Positions 56,775 to 64,000 of a stretch of DNA of 64,000 bases are shown piece by piece. The first letter of the stretch is position 1. Every line of letters begins with the position of its first letter. A program made the position numbers and the translations under genes. This DNA comes from Duncaniella muris (GTDB taxonomy: Bacteria; Bacteroidota; Bacteroidia; Bacteroidales; Muribaculaceae), in contig NZ_PUEC01000018.1 in NCBI RefSeq assembly GCF_003024805.1, forward strand, positions 1 through 64,000, written 5' to 3'. Under the pieces are notes generated by a model. It did no database searches, was not told where the DNA came from, and saw only the letters and a list, made by a program, of their open reading frames with translations.

Positions 56775-56812
56775 CACTTGGCCGCAAGGCAAACCTATCT
56801 ATAATTTAATTC

Positions 56813-57166
56813 ATGTCTAATTTTTTCAAGAAATTCTATGAAAGAACCGTCGCGTTTATGAACGCACCCCATCGCCGCCGTCCTATTGCCGCAATGCTTC
56901 TTCTGACGGCCGCAATCCAGATGTTCGCCGCCGGCAACGGTCTGAGTGGCATCAATGAAGCCACTTCAATGGTCACCTCCTATTTTGATCCGGGAACGAA
57001 ACTGGTGTACGCAATCGGTGCTGTTGTCGGTCTTATCGGTGGCATCAAGGTTTACTCCAAATGGTCGAGTGGCGACCCCGATACGAGCAAGACTGCCGCC
57101 TCATGGTTCGGGGCCTGTATCTTCCTGATTGTGGCCGCCACAATCCTCCGCTCATTCTTCCTCTAA
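56813..57166 (+). CDS. traE: TraE, DUF4134 (VirB2-like)
   Basis: 117 residues. An unusual basic N-terminus is followed by a hydrophobic segment with AIQMFAAGNGLSGINEATSMVTSYFDPGTKLVYAIGAVVGLIGGIKVY and a last helix. This is DUF4134, the TraE family proposed to be pilin-like. The rest of the operon supports a type IV secretion role. Confidence 0.85.
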   Translation: MSNFFKKFYERTVAFMNAPHRRRPIAAMLLLTAAIQMFAAGNGLSGINEATSMVTSYFDPGTKLVYAIGAVVGLIGGIKVYSKWSSGDPDTSKTAASWFGACIFLIVAATILRSFFL

Positions 57167-57169
57167 CCA

Positions 57170-57484
57170 ATGGAATACTCAATCAATAAGGGCATTGGTC
57201 GGTCGGTTGAGTACAAAGGTTTGAAAGCGCAATACCTATTCGTCTTCGCAGGAGGATTGCTTGCCATGTTCGTGGTATTCGTCATCATGTATATCGCCGG
57301 AATCTCCCAATGGGTCTGCATGGGCTTCGGTGCGACAGGTGCGTCCTTTCTTGTCTGGCTCACATTCCATCTCAATGCCAAATATGGCCAGTACGGTCTG
57401 ATGAAACTGACCTCGGTCAAGTATCGACCACGATATATCATCAACCGTCTGCGCATAACCCGATTGATAAAACATAAAACATGA
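57170..57484 (+). CDS. traF: TraF, DUF4133 (VirB3-like)
   Basis: 104 residues with two membrane helices (about 24-42 and 46-66), opening MEYSINKGIGRSVEYKGLKAQYL. The VirB3-like inner-membrane partner of the VirB4 ATPase, whose ATG overlaps its stop by 4 nt. Confidence 0.88.
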   Translation: MEYSINKGIGRSVEYKGLKAQYLFVFAGGLLAMFVVFVIMYIAGISQWVCMGFGATGASFLVWLTFHLNAKYGQYGLMKLTSVKYRPRYIINRLRITRLIKHKT

Positions 57485-59970
57485 GGAATATACTGAAAGC
57501 TACAACATTGGAGTCAAAGCTGCCGCTGTTGGCGGTCGAGCATGGCTGCATCATCTCAAAGGACGCGGATGTAACCGTGGCCTTTGAGGTGAGCCTCCCG
57601 GAACTTTTCACCGTAACCTCCGCTGAATACGAAGCGATGCACTCCGCTTGGTGCAAGGCAATCAAGGTGTTGCCACATTACACTGTCGTACATAAGCAGG
57701 ATTGGTTTGTCAGTGAGAAGTATAAGCCGGAACTTCAAAAAGAGGATTTGTCATTTCTTGACCGTTCATTTGAACGCCACTTCAATGAACGTCCATATCT
57801 CGCCCACAAATGCTACCTCTTCCTGACGAAGACTACAAAGGAGCGTATGCGCCAGCAGTCAAACTTCTCAACCCTCTGTCGTGGACGTATAATGCCAAAG
57901 GATTTGAATCACGAAATGGTTGTGAAATTTATGGAAAGCGTTGAGCAATTCGAGCGAATTATGAATGATACCGGCTATATCAAGCTCCATAGACTTAATG
58001 ATGAAGACCTTATCGGAACGGAAACATCATCGGGGCTGATTGAGAAATATATGTCGCTGTCGATGGACGATATAACGTGCTTGGAGGATATTGACCTATC
58101 TGCAAAGGAGATGAGAATCGGCGACAAGATGCTCTGCCTCCATACGCTCTCAGACACTGAGGACTTGCCCGCAAAGGTTAGCACCGACAACCGATATGAA
58201 CGACTCTCCACGGATAGATCCGATTGTCGTTTGAGTTTCGCTTCTCCGGTCGGATTATTGTTGCCATGCAACCATATCTACAACCAGTATCTGTTGATTG
58301 ATGATCCTGACGAGAACCTGACGCGGTTTGAAAAGACGGCACGCAACATGAACTCCCTGTCGAAGTACAGCCGAAGCAACGCCATCAACAAAGAATGGAT
58401 TGACCAGTATCTCAATGAGGCACACAGTTACGGACTGATTTCCGTGCGCTGCCATTGCAACATAATGGCTTGGAGCGATGATGCTGAGGAATTGAGGAGA
58501 GTCAAAAATGATGTTGGCGGTCAGTTGGCTACAATGGGTTGTATGCCCCGGCACAATACTATCGACTGCCCGACACTGTTCTGGGCGGCGATACCCGGCA
58601 ATGAGGCTGACTTCCCGGCGGAGGAGTCTTTTTACACGTTCATCGAACCTGCGGTGTGCTTCTTCACAGCCGAAACCAACTATCGTTCTTCTCTCTCCCC
58701 ATTCGGAATAAAGATGGTTGACCGACTCACGGGCAAACCTATCCATTTGGATATTTCCGACGAGCCTATGAAGCGTGGCATAACCACCAACCGTAACAAG
58801 TTCATACTTGGTCCATCCGGTAGTGGAAAGTCTTTCTTTACCAATCACTTTGTCAGGCAATATTACGAACAGGGCGCGCATATACTTCTGATTGATACGG
58901 GTAATTCCTACGAAGGTCTGAGCAACCTGATACGAAACAGGACTCACGGTGAAGATGGCGTATATTTCACATATACGGAGGATAACCCCATCTCTTTTAA
59001 TCCGTTTTATACCGACGACGGAGTGTTTGATGTGGAGAAGAAAGACTCTATCAAGACGCTGCTGCTGACGCTCTGGAAATCGGAGGATGACAGAGTGACA
59101 AAGACTGAATCCGGCGAGCTTGGCTCTGCATTGTCTATGTTCCTCGATAAGATGGCAAAAGACCGTGACATTGTTCCATGTTTCAACTCATTCTATGAGT
59201 TTATGCGTGATGACTATCGTGCGGAAATGGCTAATCGCCCGATACCCATCTACAAACAGGACTTCGACATTGACAACTTCCTGACCACGCTACGGCAGTA
59301 TTATCACGGTGGACGCTTCGACTTTCTGCTCAACTCCAAAGCCAATATAGACCTGCTCAACAAGCGGTTTGTTGTCTTCGAGATTGATTCGATCAAGGAT
59401 AATAGAGAATTGTTCCCGGTGGTGACAATCATCATCATGGAGGCTTTCATAAACAAGATGCGCCGCCTGAAGGGAGTACGCAAAGTCCTTATCTGCGAGG
59501 AGGCTTGGAAGGCTCTATCCTCGGCGAATATGGCTGAGTACATGAAGTACCTCTACAAGACCGTCCGTAAGTATTTTGGTGAGGCAGTGGTTGTCACACA
59601 GGAAGTTGACGACATCATTTCGTCGCCGATTGTCAAGGAAACCATCATCAACAACTCGGACTGTAAGATACTTCTTGACCAGCGTAAATATATGAACCGC
59701 TTCGACCAGATTCAGGAACTGTTAGGCCTGACGGATAAGGAGAAAGCCCAAATACTGAGTATCAACATGGCGAACAATCCAAACCGCCTATATAAAGAGG
59801 TGTGGATTGGACTTGGAGGAACCCAGTCAGCGGTTTATGCCACGGAGGTAAGCAAAGAGGAATATCTCTGCTATACCACTGAGGAAACGGAGAAGATAAG
59901 GGTGCTGGAAATGGCACAGAAACTCGGCGGCGATATAGAAGCCGCAATAAAAAGATTAGCTAACGAATAA
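57481..59970 (+). CDS. traG: TraG, VirB4-type conjugation ATPase
   Basis: 829 residues. N-terminal CagE/VirB4 domain (about 1-380), C-terminal RecA-like ATPase with Walker A KFILGPSGSGKSFFTNHF (about residue 440), Walker B KVLICEEAWKAL and the QEVDDI segment. It powers assembly and transfer at the inner face of the channel. Full length. It should not be confused with the coupling protein (mobC), which is also often called TraG outside Bacteroides. Confidence 0.94.
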   Translation: MRNILKATTLESKLPLLAVEHGCIISKDADVTVAFEVSLPELFTVTSAEYEAMHSAWCKAIKVLPHYTVVHKQDWFVSEKYKPELQKEDLSFLDRSFERHFNERPYLAHKCYLFLTKTTKERMRQQSNFSTLCRGRIMPKDLNHEMVVKFMESVEQFERIMNDTGYIKLHRLNDEDLIGTETSSGLIEKYMSLSMDDITCLEDIDLSAKEMRIGDKMLCLHTLSDTEDLPAKVSTDNRYERLSTDRSDCRLSFASPVGLLLPCNHIYNQYLLIDDPDENLTRFEKTARNMNSLSKYSRSNAINKEWIDQYLNEAHSYGLISVRCHCNIMAWSDDAEELRRVKNDVGGQLATMGCMPRHNTIDCPTLFWAAIPGNEADFPAEESFYTFIEPAVCFFTAETNYRSSLSPFGIKMVDRLTGKPIHLDISDEPMKRGITTNRNKFILGPSGSGKSFFTNHFVRQYYEQGAHILLIDTGNSYEGLSNLIRNRTHGEDGVYFTYTEDNPISFNPFYTDDGVFDVEKKDSIKTLLLTLWKSEDDRVTKTESGELGSALSMFLDKMAKDRDIVPCFNSFYEFMRDDYRAEMANRPIPIYKQDFDIDNFLTTLRQYYHGGRFDFLLNSKANIDLLNKRFVVFEIDSIKDNRELFPVVTIIIMEAFINKMRRLKGVRKVLICEEAWKALSSANMAEYMKYLYKTVRKYFGEAVVVTQEVDDIISSPIVKETIINNSDCKILLDQRKYMNRFDQIQELLGLTDKEKAQILSINMANNPNRLYKEVWIGLGGTQSAVYATEVSKEEYLCYTTEETEKIRVLEMAQKLGGDIEAAIKRLANE

Positions 59971-60683
59971 TGTTTACAGAACTTTTAGAATTATTTGAAC
60001 CACTTTTTTCCATACTCGCCACTTCAATTCTTTTTATAGGTGGCGTAACATTGGCAATTTACGGCCTTGTGCTGGTTTGCAAAGGCCTGAAACTACTTTT
60101 CAAGAAAACCATCAGTAATATGTCGCTCTGCGCCGATTGCATCAAAAACTGGATTGATTCCGGCTTTGAACGCCTTGAAAATACAATCGAGTCTGCAATC
60201 AAGAGTGCGAACCGAAGCCAGACAGAGGAGATTTTGAAGCTCGTTCAGCCTATGGTTGAAAAGATGGTAGAAGAGAATGTTAAAGAACAGCTTACCCCCG
60301 ATAACAGTCCTGTGATGGACATCGACAGAATTTCGGAATTGACAGGAATTTGGACAAATACGTCCCGCATAATTACAGTCGATATTTACTCAGATGGGGG
60401 AACCTACATAATGAGTGTGAATGGAGTCAACGACCATCTCATAGACGGTAAATACCTTTTGAGTGAGGAATCGGAACATAACCGCTTTTATGCCAATGGA
60501 AGTTTTGGGTTTATATTTCATTTTGACAGGAACACCAACCGTATCTTCATTCCCCGACTGGGTGTATGGCTTAAACGTGATAGCCACGATAATGTGTTTA
60601 AGAATGAGGCTTTTGTGAGTGTTGAGAGGCTTTCTCTCGATGATGACACTCGTGAAAGAATAAAAACTATAACTTCCGTCTGA
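59970..60683 (+). CDS. Membrane protein at the traH position (DUF3876-like)
   Basis: 237 residues: one membrane helix (about 13-40), a coiled coil (about 55-105), then a soluble beta-rich domain (ELTGIWTNTSRIITVDIYSDGGTYIMSVNG.., FGFIFHFDRNTNRIFIPRLG) resembling DUF3876. Larger than the short traH of CTnDOT. Function unknown. Its ATG shares the last A of the traG stop. Confidence 0.65.
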   Translation: MFTELLELFEPLFSILATSILFIGGVTLAIYGLVLVCKGLKLLFKKTISNMSLCADCIKNWIDSGFERLENTIESAIKSANRSQTEEILKLVQPMVEKMVEENVKEQLTPDNSPVMDIDRISELTGIWTNTSRIITVDIYSDGGTYIMSVNGVNDHLIDGKYLLSEESEHNRFYANGSFGFIFHFDRNTNRIFIPRLGVWLKRDSHDNVFKNEAFVSVERLSLDDDTRERIKTITSV

Positions 60684-60688
60684 AAGAA

Positions 60689-61327
60689 ATGCAAAATATC
60701 AAGATTATTATTTCATTGTTTGCTATCTGCATACTTTTCAGTACAAACAAGGCAAACGCTCAATGGACGGTCATTGACCCTTCCAACATCGCCCAAAGTA
60801 TCGTAAACAACTCCAAATCACTTGTTCAGGAGACCTCGACGGCGCAAAATATGGTTAAAAATTTTCAGGAAACCGTGAAAATTTATCAGCAGGCGAAGAA
60901 ATATTACGACGCTCTCCAGTCGGTCAACAATCTCGTCCGCGATGCCCGAAAGGTACAGCAGACAATCCTCATGCTCGGCAATATCTCCGGCTACTATGTC
61001 AATAATTTCCAGAAGATGCTGACGGATCCAAACTTCACATCATCGGAACTGTCTGCAATAGCCTCCGGCTACACCCGGATATTGGAAGAGGCCAATGGGG
61101 TGCTTGGAGATTTGAAACAGGTGGTCAACATTACCACTCTCTCAATGACCGACAAAGACCGTATGGATGTGGTGGATAACTGTTACAAGGAGATGAAGCG
61201 TTTGAAGAATCTGACCGCTTATTACACCAATAAGAACATCAGCGTCTCATATCTGAGGGCGAAAAAGAAAGCCGACACACAAAGGGTTGTAAGCCTCTAC
61301 GGCGACGGCAGTGAAAAATACTGGTAG
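60689..61327 (+). CDS. traI: TraI, DUF4141 periplasmic protein (VirB5-like)
   Basis: 212 residues with signal peptide (MQNIKIIISLFAICILFSTNKANAQ). Long helical body typical of DUF4141: WTVIDPSNIAQSIVNNSK.., KYYDALQSVNNLVRDARKVQQ. In these elements it is placed where VirB5-like proteins are. Adjacent to traJ (2-nt gap). Confidence 0.85.
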   Translation: MQNIKIIISLFAICILFSTNKANAQWTVIDPSNIAQSIVNNSKSLVQETSTAQNMVKNFQETVKIYQQAKKYYDALQSVNNLVRDARKVQQTILMLGNISGYYVNNFQKMLTDPNFTSSELSAIASGYTRILEEANGVLGDLKQVVNITTLSMTDKDRMDVVDNCYKEMKRLKNLTAYYTNKNISVSYLRAKKKADTQRVVSLYGDGSEKYW

Positions 61328-61329
61328 TC

Positions 61330-62340
61330 ATGCTGTGTGCGATAGATTTCAGCAACCTTCACACAATCCTCCGCTCGCTCTATGATGAGATGATGCCACT
61401 GTGTTCGGATATGGCGGGCGTGGCACAGGCAATCGCCGGATTAGGTGCATTGTTCTATGTTGCCTACCGTATCTGGCAATCGCTGGCGAGAGCAGAACCG
61501 ATTGATGTGTTCCCTTTGCTTCGCCCCTTTGTTATCGGCTTCTGCATAATGTTCTTCCCTACGGTGGTACTTGGGACAATCAATGCGGTGATGTCGCCAA
61601 TCGTTCAAGGAACATCCTCGATGCTGGAGGGGCAAACCCTCGATATGCAAAAGTACCGTGAAGAAAAAGACCGGTTGGAATATGAGCAGATGATGAATGA
61701 CCCGTCAACCGCGTACCTCGTTGATGATGCTGAGTTTGACCGTCAGATTGATGAGTTGGGCGTGACTGAAATAGGGACTGCCGCAGGAATGTATATCGAG
61801 CGAGGAATGTATAAGGTCAAGAAAGCCATTCAGAACTTTTTCAGGGAATTACTTGAAATGCTGTTTCAAGCAGCCTCCCTTACGATAGACACAATAAGGA
61901 CATTCTTTCTGATTGTGTTGGCAATACTCGGCCCGATAGCATTTGCCCTCTCAGTGTGGGACGGCTTCCAGTCAACACTGACCATGTGGATCCAGCGATA
62001 TATTCAGACTTATCTATGGTTGCCTGTGGCGGATTTGTTCAGTACCATTCTTGCCAAGATACAAGTCTTGATGCTTCAAAACGACATTTCAGAACTGACT
62101 AACAACCCCAATGCAGACCTCGACGGGACAAATACTGCGTATGTTATATTTATGATTATCGGCATTATAGGCTACTTTACAATACCCACTGTGGCGGGGT
62201 GGATTATTCAAGCCGGCGGTGCCGGAAACTACAATCGAGCTGTCAACAATACAGCAATGCAAGCAGGGTCTATGGCCGGAAGTGTCGGCGGTGCAGTTGC
62301 GGGCAACGTGGCCGGCAGAGCCGGAAAACTATTAAAATGA
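61330..62340 (+). CDS. traJ: TraJ, VirB6-like channel protein
   Basis: 336 residues, several membrane helices, in the TraJ pattern: N-terminal CAIDFSNLHTILRSLYDEMMPL, central AEFDRQIDELG loop, then IQNFFRELLEMLFQAASLTIDTIRTFFLIVLAILGPIAFALSVWDGF and a Gly/Ala-rich C-terminus. Polytopic inner-membrane part of the channel. Confidence 0.9.
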   Translation: MLCAIDFSNLHTILRSLYDEMMPLCSDMAGVAQAIAGLGALFYVAYRIWQSLARAEPIDVFPLLRPFVIGFCIMFFPTVVLGTINAVMSPIVQGTSSMLEGQTLDMQKYREEKDRLEYEQMMNDPSTAYLVDDAEFDRQIDELGVTEIGTAAGMYIERGMYKVKKAIQNFFRELLEMLFQAASLTIDTIRTFFLIVLAILGPIAFALSVWDGFQSTLTMWIQRYIQTYLWLPVADLFSTILAKIQVLMLQNDISELTNNPNADLDGTNTAYVIFMIIGIIGYFTIPTVAGWIIQAGGAGNYNRAVNNTAMQAGSMAGSVGGAVAGNVAGRAGKLLK

Positions 62341-62358
62341 TATTCAAACACCGATTAA

Positions 62359-62982
62359 ATGGAGTTCAAATCACTTAAAAACATAGAGTCATCTTTCCGT
62401 CAGATAAGGCTTTTCGGAATTGTATTTGTGGCTATGTGTGCGGTGGTTGTCTCGGTGGCTCTGGTTATGGTTTTCAACTTTGTCGAGAAGCAGCGTGAAA
62501 AAATCTATGTCCTTGACAATGGCAAGTCTTTGATGCTTGCCTTGTCACAGGACATGAGCCAGAACCGTCCGGCAGAGGCACGGGAGCATGTAAGACGTTT
62601 CCATGAATTGTTTTTCACTCTCTCGCCAGACAAGTCAGCCATTGAACACAATATCAACCGTGCATTGATTCTCTCTGACAACAGCGCATACAATTACTAC
62701 TCTGACTTCTCGGAAAAAGGTTACTATAACCGAATTATCTCAGGCAACATCAACCAGATATGTCAGGTGGACAGCGTTGTGTGCAACTTCACCAACTATC
62801 CATACACAGCAGTTACTTATGCGAAGCAGAAAATCATTCGTCAGAGCAACGTGACGGAGCGCAGCCTTATAACGACCTGCAAGCTGACCAATTCGTCAAG
62901 ATCTGACGACAATCCCAACGGCTTTATTATAGAGGGCTTCAACATCCTTGAAAATAAAGATATTTCCACAATCAAACGATAA
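62359..62982 (+). CDS. traK: TraK, VirB8-like protein
   Basis: 207 residues: one N-terminal helix (about 17-39), then a periplasmic domain (EKIYVLDNGKSLMLALSQDMSQNRPAEAREHVRRFHELFFTL.. YYNRIISGNINQICQVDSV) of the TraK/VirB8-like kind, a core-complex nucleator. The next gene starts immediately after its stop. Confidence 0.9.
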   Translation: MEFKSLKNIESSFRQIRLFGIVFVAMCAVVVSVALVMVFNFVEKQREKIYVLDNGKSLMLALSQDMSQNRPAEAREHVRRFHELFFTLSPDKSAIEHNINRALILSDNSAYNYYSDFSEKGYYNRIISGNINQICQVDSVVCNFTNYPYTAVTYAKQKIIRQSNVTERSLITTCKLTNSSRSDDNPNGFIIEGFNILENKDISTIKR

Positions 62983-63285
62983 GTGAGAGTTTTATCAAAA
63001 GTACGCGGCACCATATATAATAAGGTGTGGCACATACCCAAAGGGAAATTGAGAAATTTCCTCAGAAGCAAATGTGATGATATACCGCAGAAACGACGGT
63101 TGACAGTCGTGGGTATATTCTTCGGATTGTTTGTCCTGATCGCATTCCTATTGTTCGGCAACGCCTGTTACCATATCGGATTGGGGCAAGCCCGTCAGCA
63201 CATTGATGAGATAACGCATATAAAGGCAGTGGAGTTACCAGCTTCACCTGAAAAACAGTCACTACCAACATTTGATGACATTTGA
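62983..63285 (+). CDS. traL: TraL, DUF3989 membrane protein
   Basis: 100 residues starting with GTG directly after the traK stop. One membrane helix (about 42-62, VGIFFGLFVLIAFLLFGNACY). Size and place match traL. It overlaps the start of traM by 11 nt. Confidence 0.8.
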   Translation: MRVLSKVRGTIYNKVWHIPKGKLRNFLRSKCDDIPQKRRLTVVGIFFGLFVLIAFLLFGNACYHIGLGQARQHIDEITHIKAVELPASPEKQSLPTFDDI

Positions 63286-64000
63286 AGAACTGAAAACGAA
63301 AGTCAATGGCTGGTTTCAGCCGAAAAATGAGGCTGAGAGAGCCAAACTTAAAAAGTATGCCATTGTATTTCCGGCGATGTTCCTGACATTCATAGTTTCC
63401 CTTTGGTTAATTTTCGGCAGTGGATTCTCGTCAGACAAGACCGACACAAGCAACGCCAATATGGAATTGCCGGATGGTGACAATGCTGAAATAGAAGGGA
63501 ACAAACTAAAAGCAATGGAGGCTAAGGCACTTGAAGATGAAAAACACCGACAGGACAGCGTAGTCCAGACATTCACTGAAATGGCGGACACAATGCCGAC
63601 AAATATTTCAGAAGAGCCGACGGCAATCGAATCGTCCGCTCAGGCGTACCAGTCAGTACAAGCGTCACTTGAAGATTTCTATATTCCCGAAGATCAGTCG
63701 GCGGCACAGGTCGCGGAATTGCAAGCGAGGATTGATGAACTTGAAATGCAGAATGCCTACGCCCAACAGCAGACTCAGCAGCCCAATGAAGTGGAGCTGA
63801 TGGAGAAGTCTTATCAGTTGGCTGCGCAGTATCTCGGCACCGGAAATGGTAGCCAACAGGCGGTCATCGTCGATGAGCCGGAGAAGGAGCGTAAAGTTAT
63901 GCCCGTGAATCAGGTCAACCGCAATGTGGTTTCCTCTCTCAGTGTGGCAACATCTGAACGGTCATTCTCTACCGCTGTCGGCGGCAAACGTCAGAATTTC
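63275..64000 (+). CDS. traM: TraM, VirB10-like protein (partial, cut by window)
   Basis: Opens at ATG 63275, inside the end of traL, and stays open to the right edge (242 codons). N-terminal cytoplasmic segment, membrane helix at about 30-50 (AIVFPAMFLTFIVSLWLIFG), then a periplasmic Asp/Glu/Gln-rich linker with a coiled coil. The C-terminal barrel lies outside the window. TraM is the core-complex component linking inner and outer membranes. Confidence 0.85.
   Translation, partial: MTFEELKTKVNGWFQPKNEAERAKLKKYAIVFPAMFLTFIVSLWLIFGSGFSSDKTDTSNANMELPDGDNAEIEGNKLKAMEAKALEDEKHRQDSVVQTFTEMADTMPTNISEEPTAIESSAQAYQSVQASLEDFYIPEDQSAAQVAELQARIDELEMQNAYAQQQTQQPNEVELMEKSYQLAAQYLGTGNGSQQAVIVDEPEKERKVMPVNQVNRNVVSSLSVATSERSFSTAVGGKRQNF

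Noticed and set aside
1-64000. CRISPR arrays, rRNA genes, restriction-modification or antibiotic-resistance cargo
   Set aside because: No repeat-spacer pattern, rRNA segments or known cargo genes were seen. Cargo may lie in the part of the element beyond the right edge.

Overview
The window is a Bacteroidales chromosome segment. Moderate GC, no Shine-Dalgarno sites, repeated -33/-7 promoters of the TTTG-N19-21-TAnnTTTG type, a lipoprotein- and TonB-rich gene set, and linkages such as ftsX - DUF3098 - uppP - truB - queA all fit. A gut Muribaculaceae-type organism is my best guess, but that placement is inference.

Region 1 (1-28.8 kb) is ordinary chromosome: the tail of an IS30-type transposase, dusB with a GIN-domain protein, a second GIN-domain protein rich in EASSGA repeats, a DAACS symporter, glutamine-dependent NAD synthetase, cardiolipin synthase, lon, a PASTA protein with a RluD-type pseudouridine synthase, ftsX/DUF3098/uppP/truB/queA, an IMPACT-family protein, rsgA with a TPR protein, an AraC regulator, mltG/merR, an outer-membrane barrel protein beside a membrane-tethered HTH lipoprotein, a TonB C-terminal protein, a P-loop kinase, rubredoxin, and a flavodoxin-like gene with a start-proximal poly-A frameshift.

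Region 2 (28.8-64 kb, open at the right edge) is an integrative and conjugative element (ICE) of the CTnDOT/Bacteroides tra type, placed at the 3' end of a tRNA-Lys(TTT). From left to right it holds att-region GTGTACA repeats, a tyrosine integrase, two small HTH (excisionase-like) genes, a topoisomerase-IA-like protein with an apparently dead active site, a DUF3945 protein, another HTH protein, an RteC-like regulator, a divergent RteB-like AAA+ regulator, a 2,044-residue methyltransferase / MutS-I / SNF2-helicase fusion, a DUF1896 protein, the mob genes, an oriT-like hairpin cluster, and the tra operon traA-traM (traM cut by the window).

The most striking feature is in the mob operon. Two consecutive essential transfer genes, the relaxase (mobB) and the VirD4-type coupling protein (mobC), are each interrupted by a related group II intron carrying a reverse transcriptase. 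Both sets of boundaries can be read to the base: GTGCG at the 5' end, a 34-nt domain V, and AGCCTAC at the 3' end. Removing the introns restores both reading frames exactly. In mobB the first exon is only 61 nt and carries the N-terminal Tyr-containing motif, so no conventional ORF call would find it. In mobC the intron separates Walker A from Walker B. Transfer therefore should depend on splicing of both introns.

Between mob and tra lie a divergent mob promoter and two nearly identical promoter modules 521 bp apart, each with the same 20-bp upstream element at the same spacing. They probably drive the tra side under a common element-encoded regulator.
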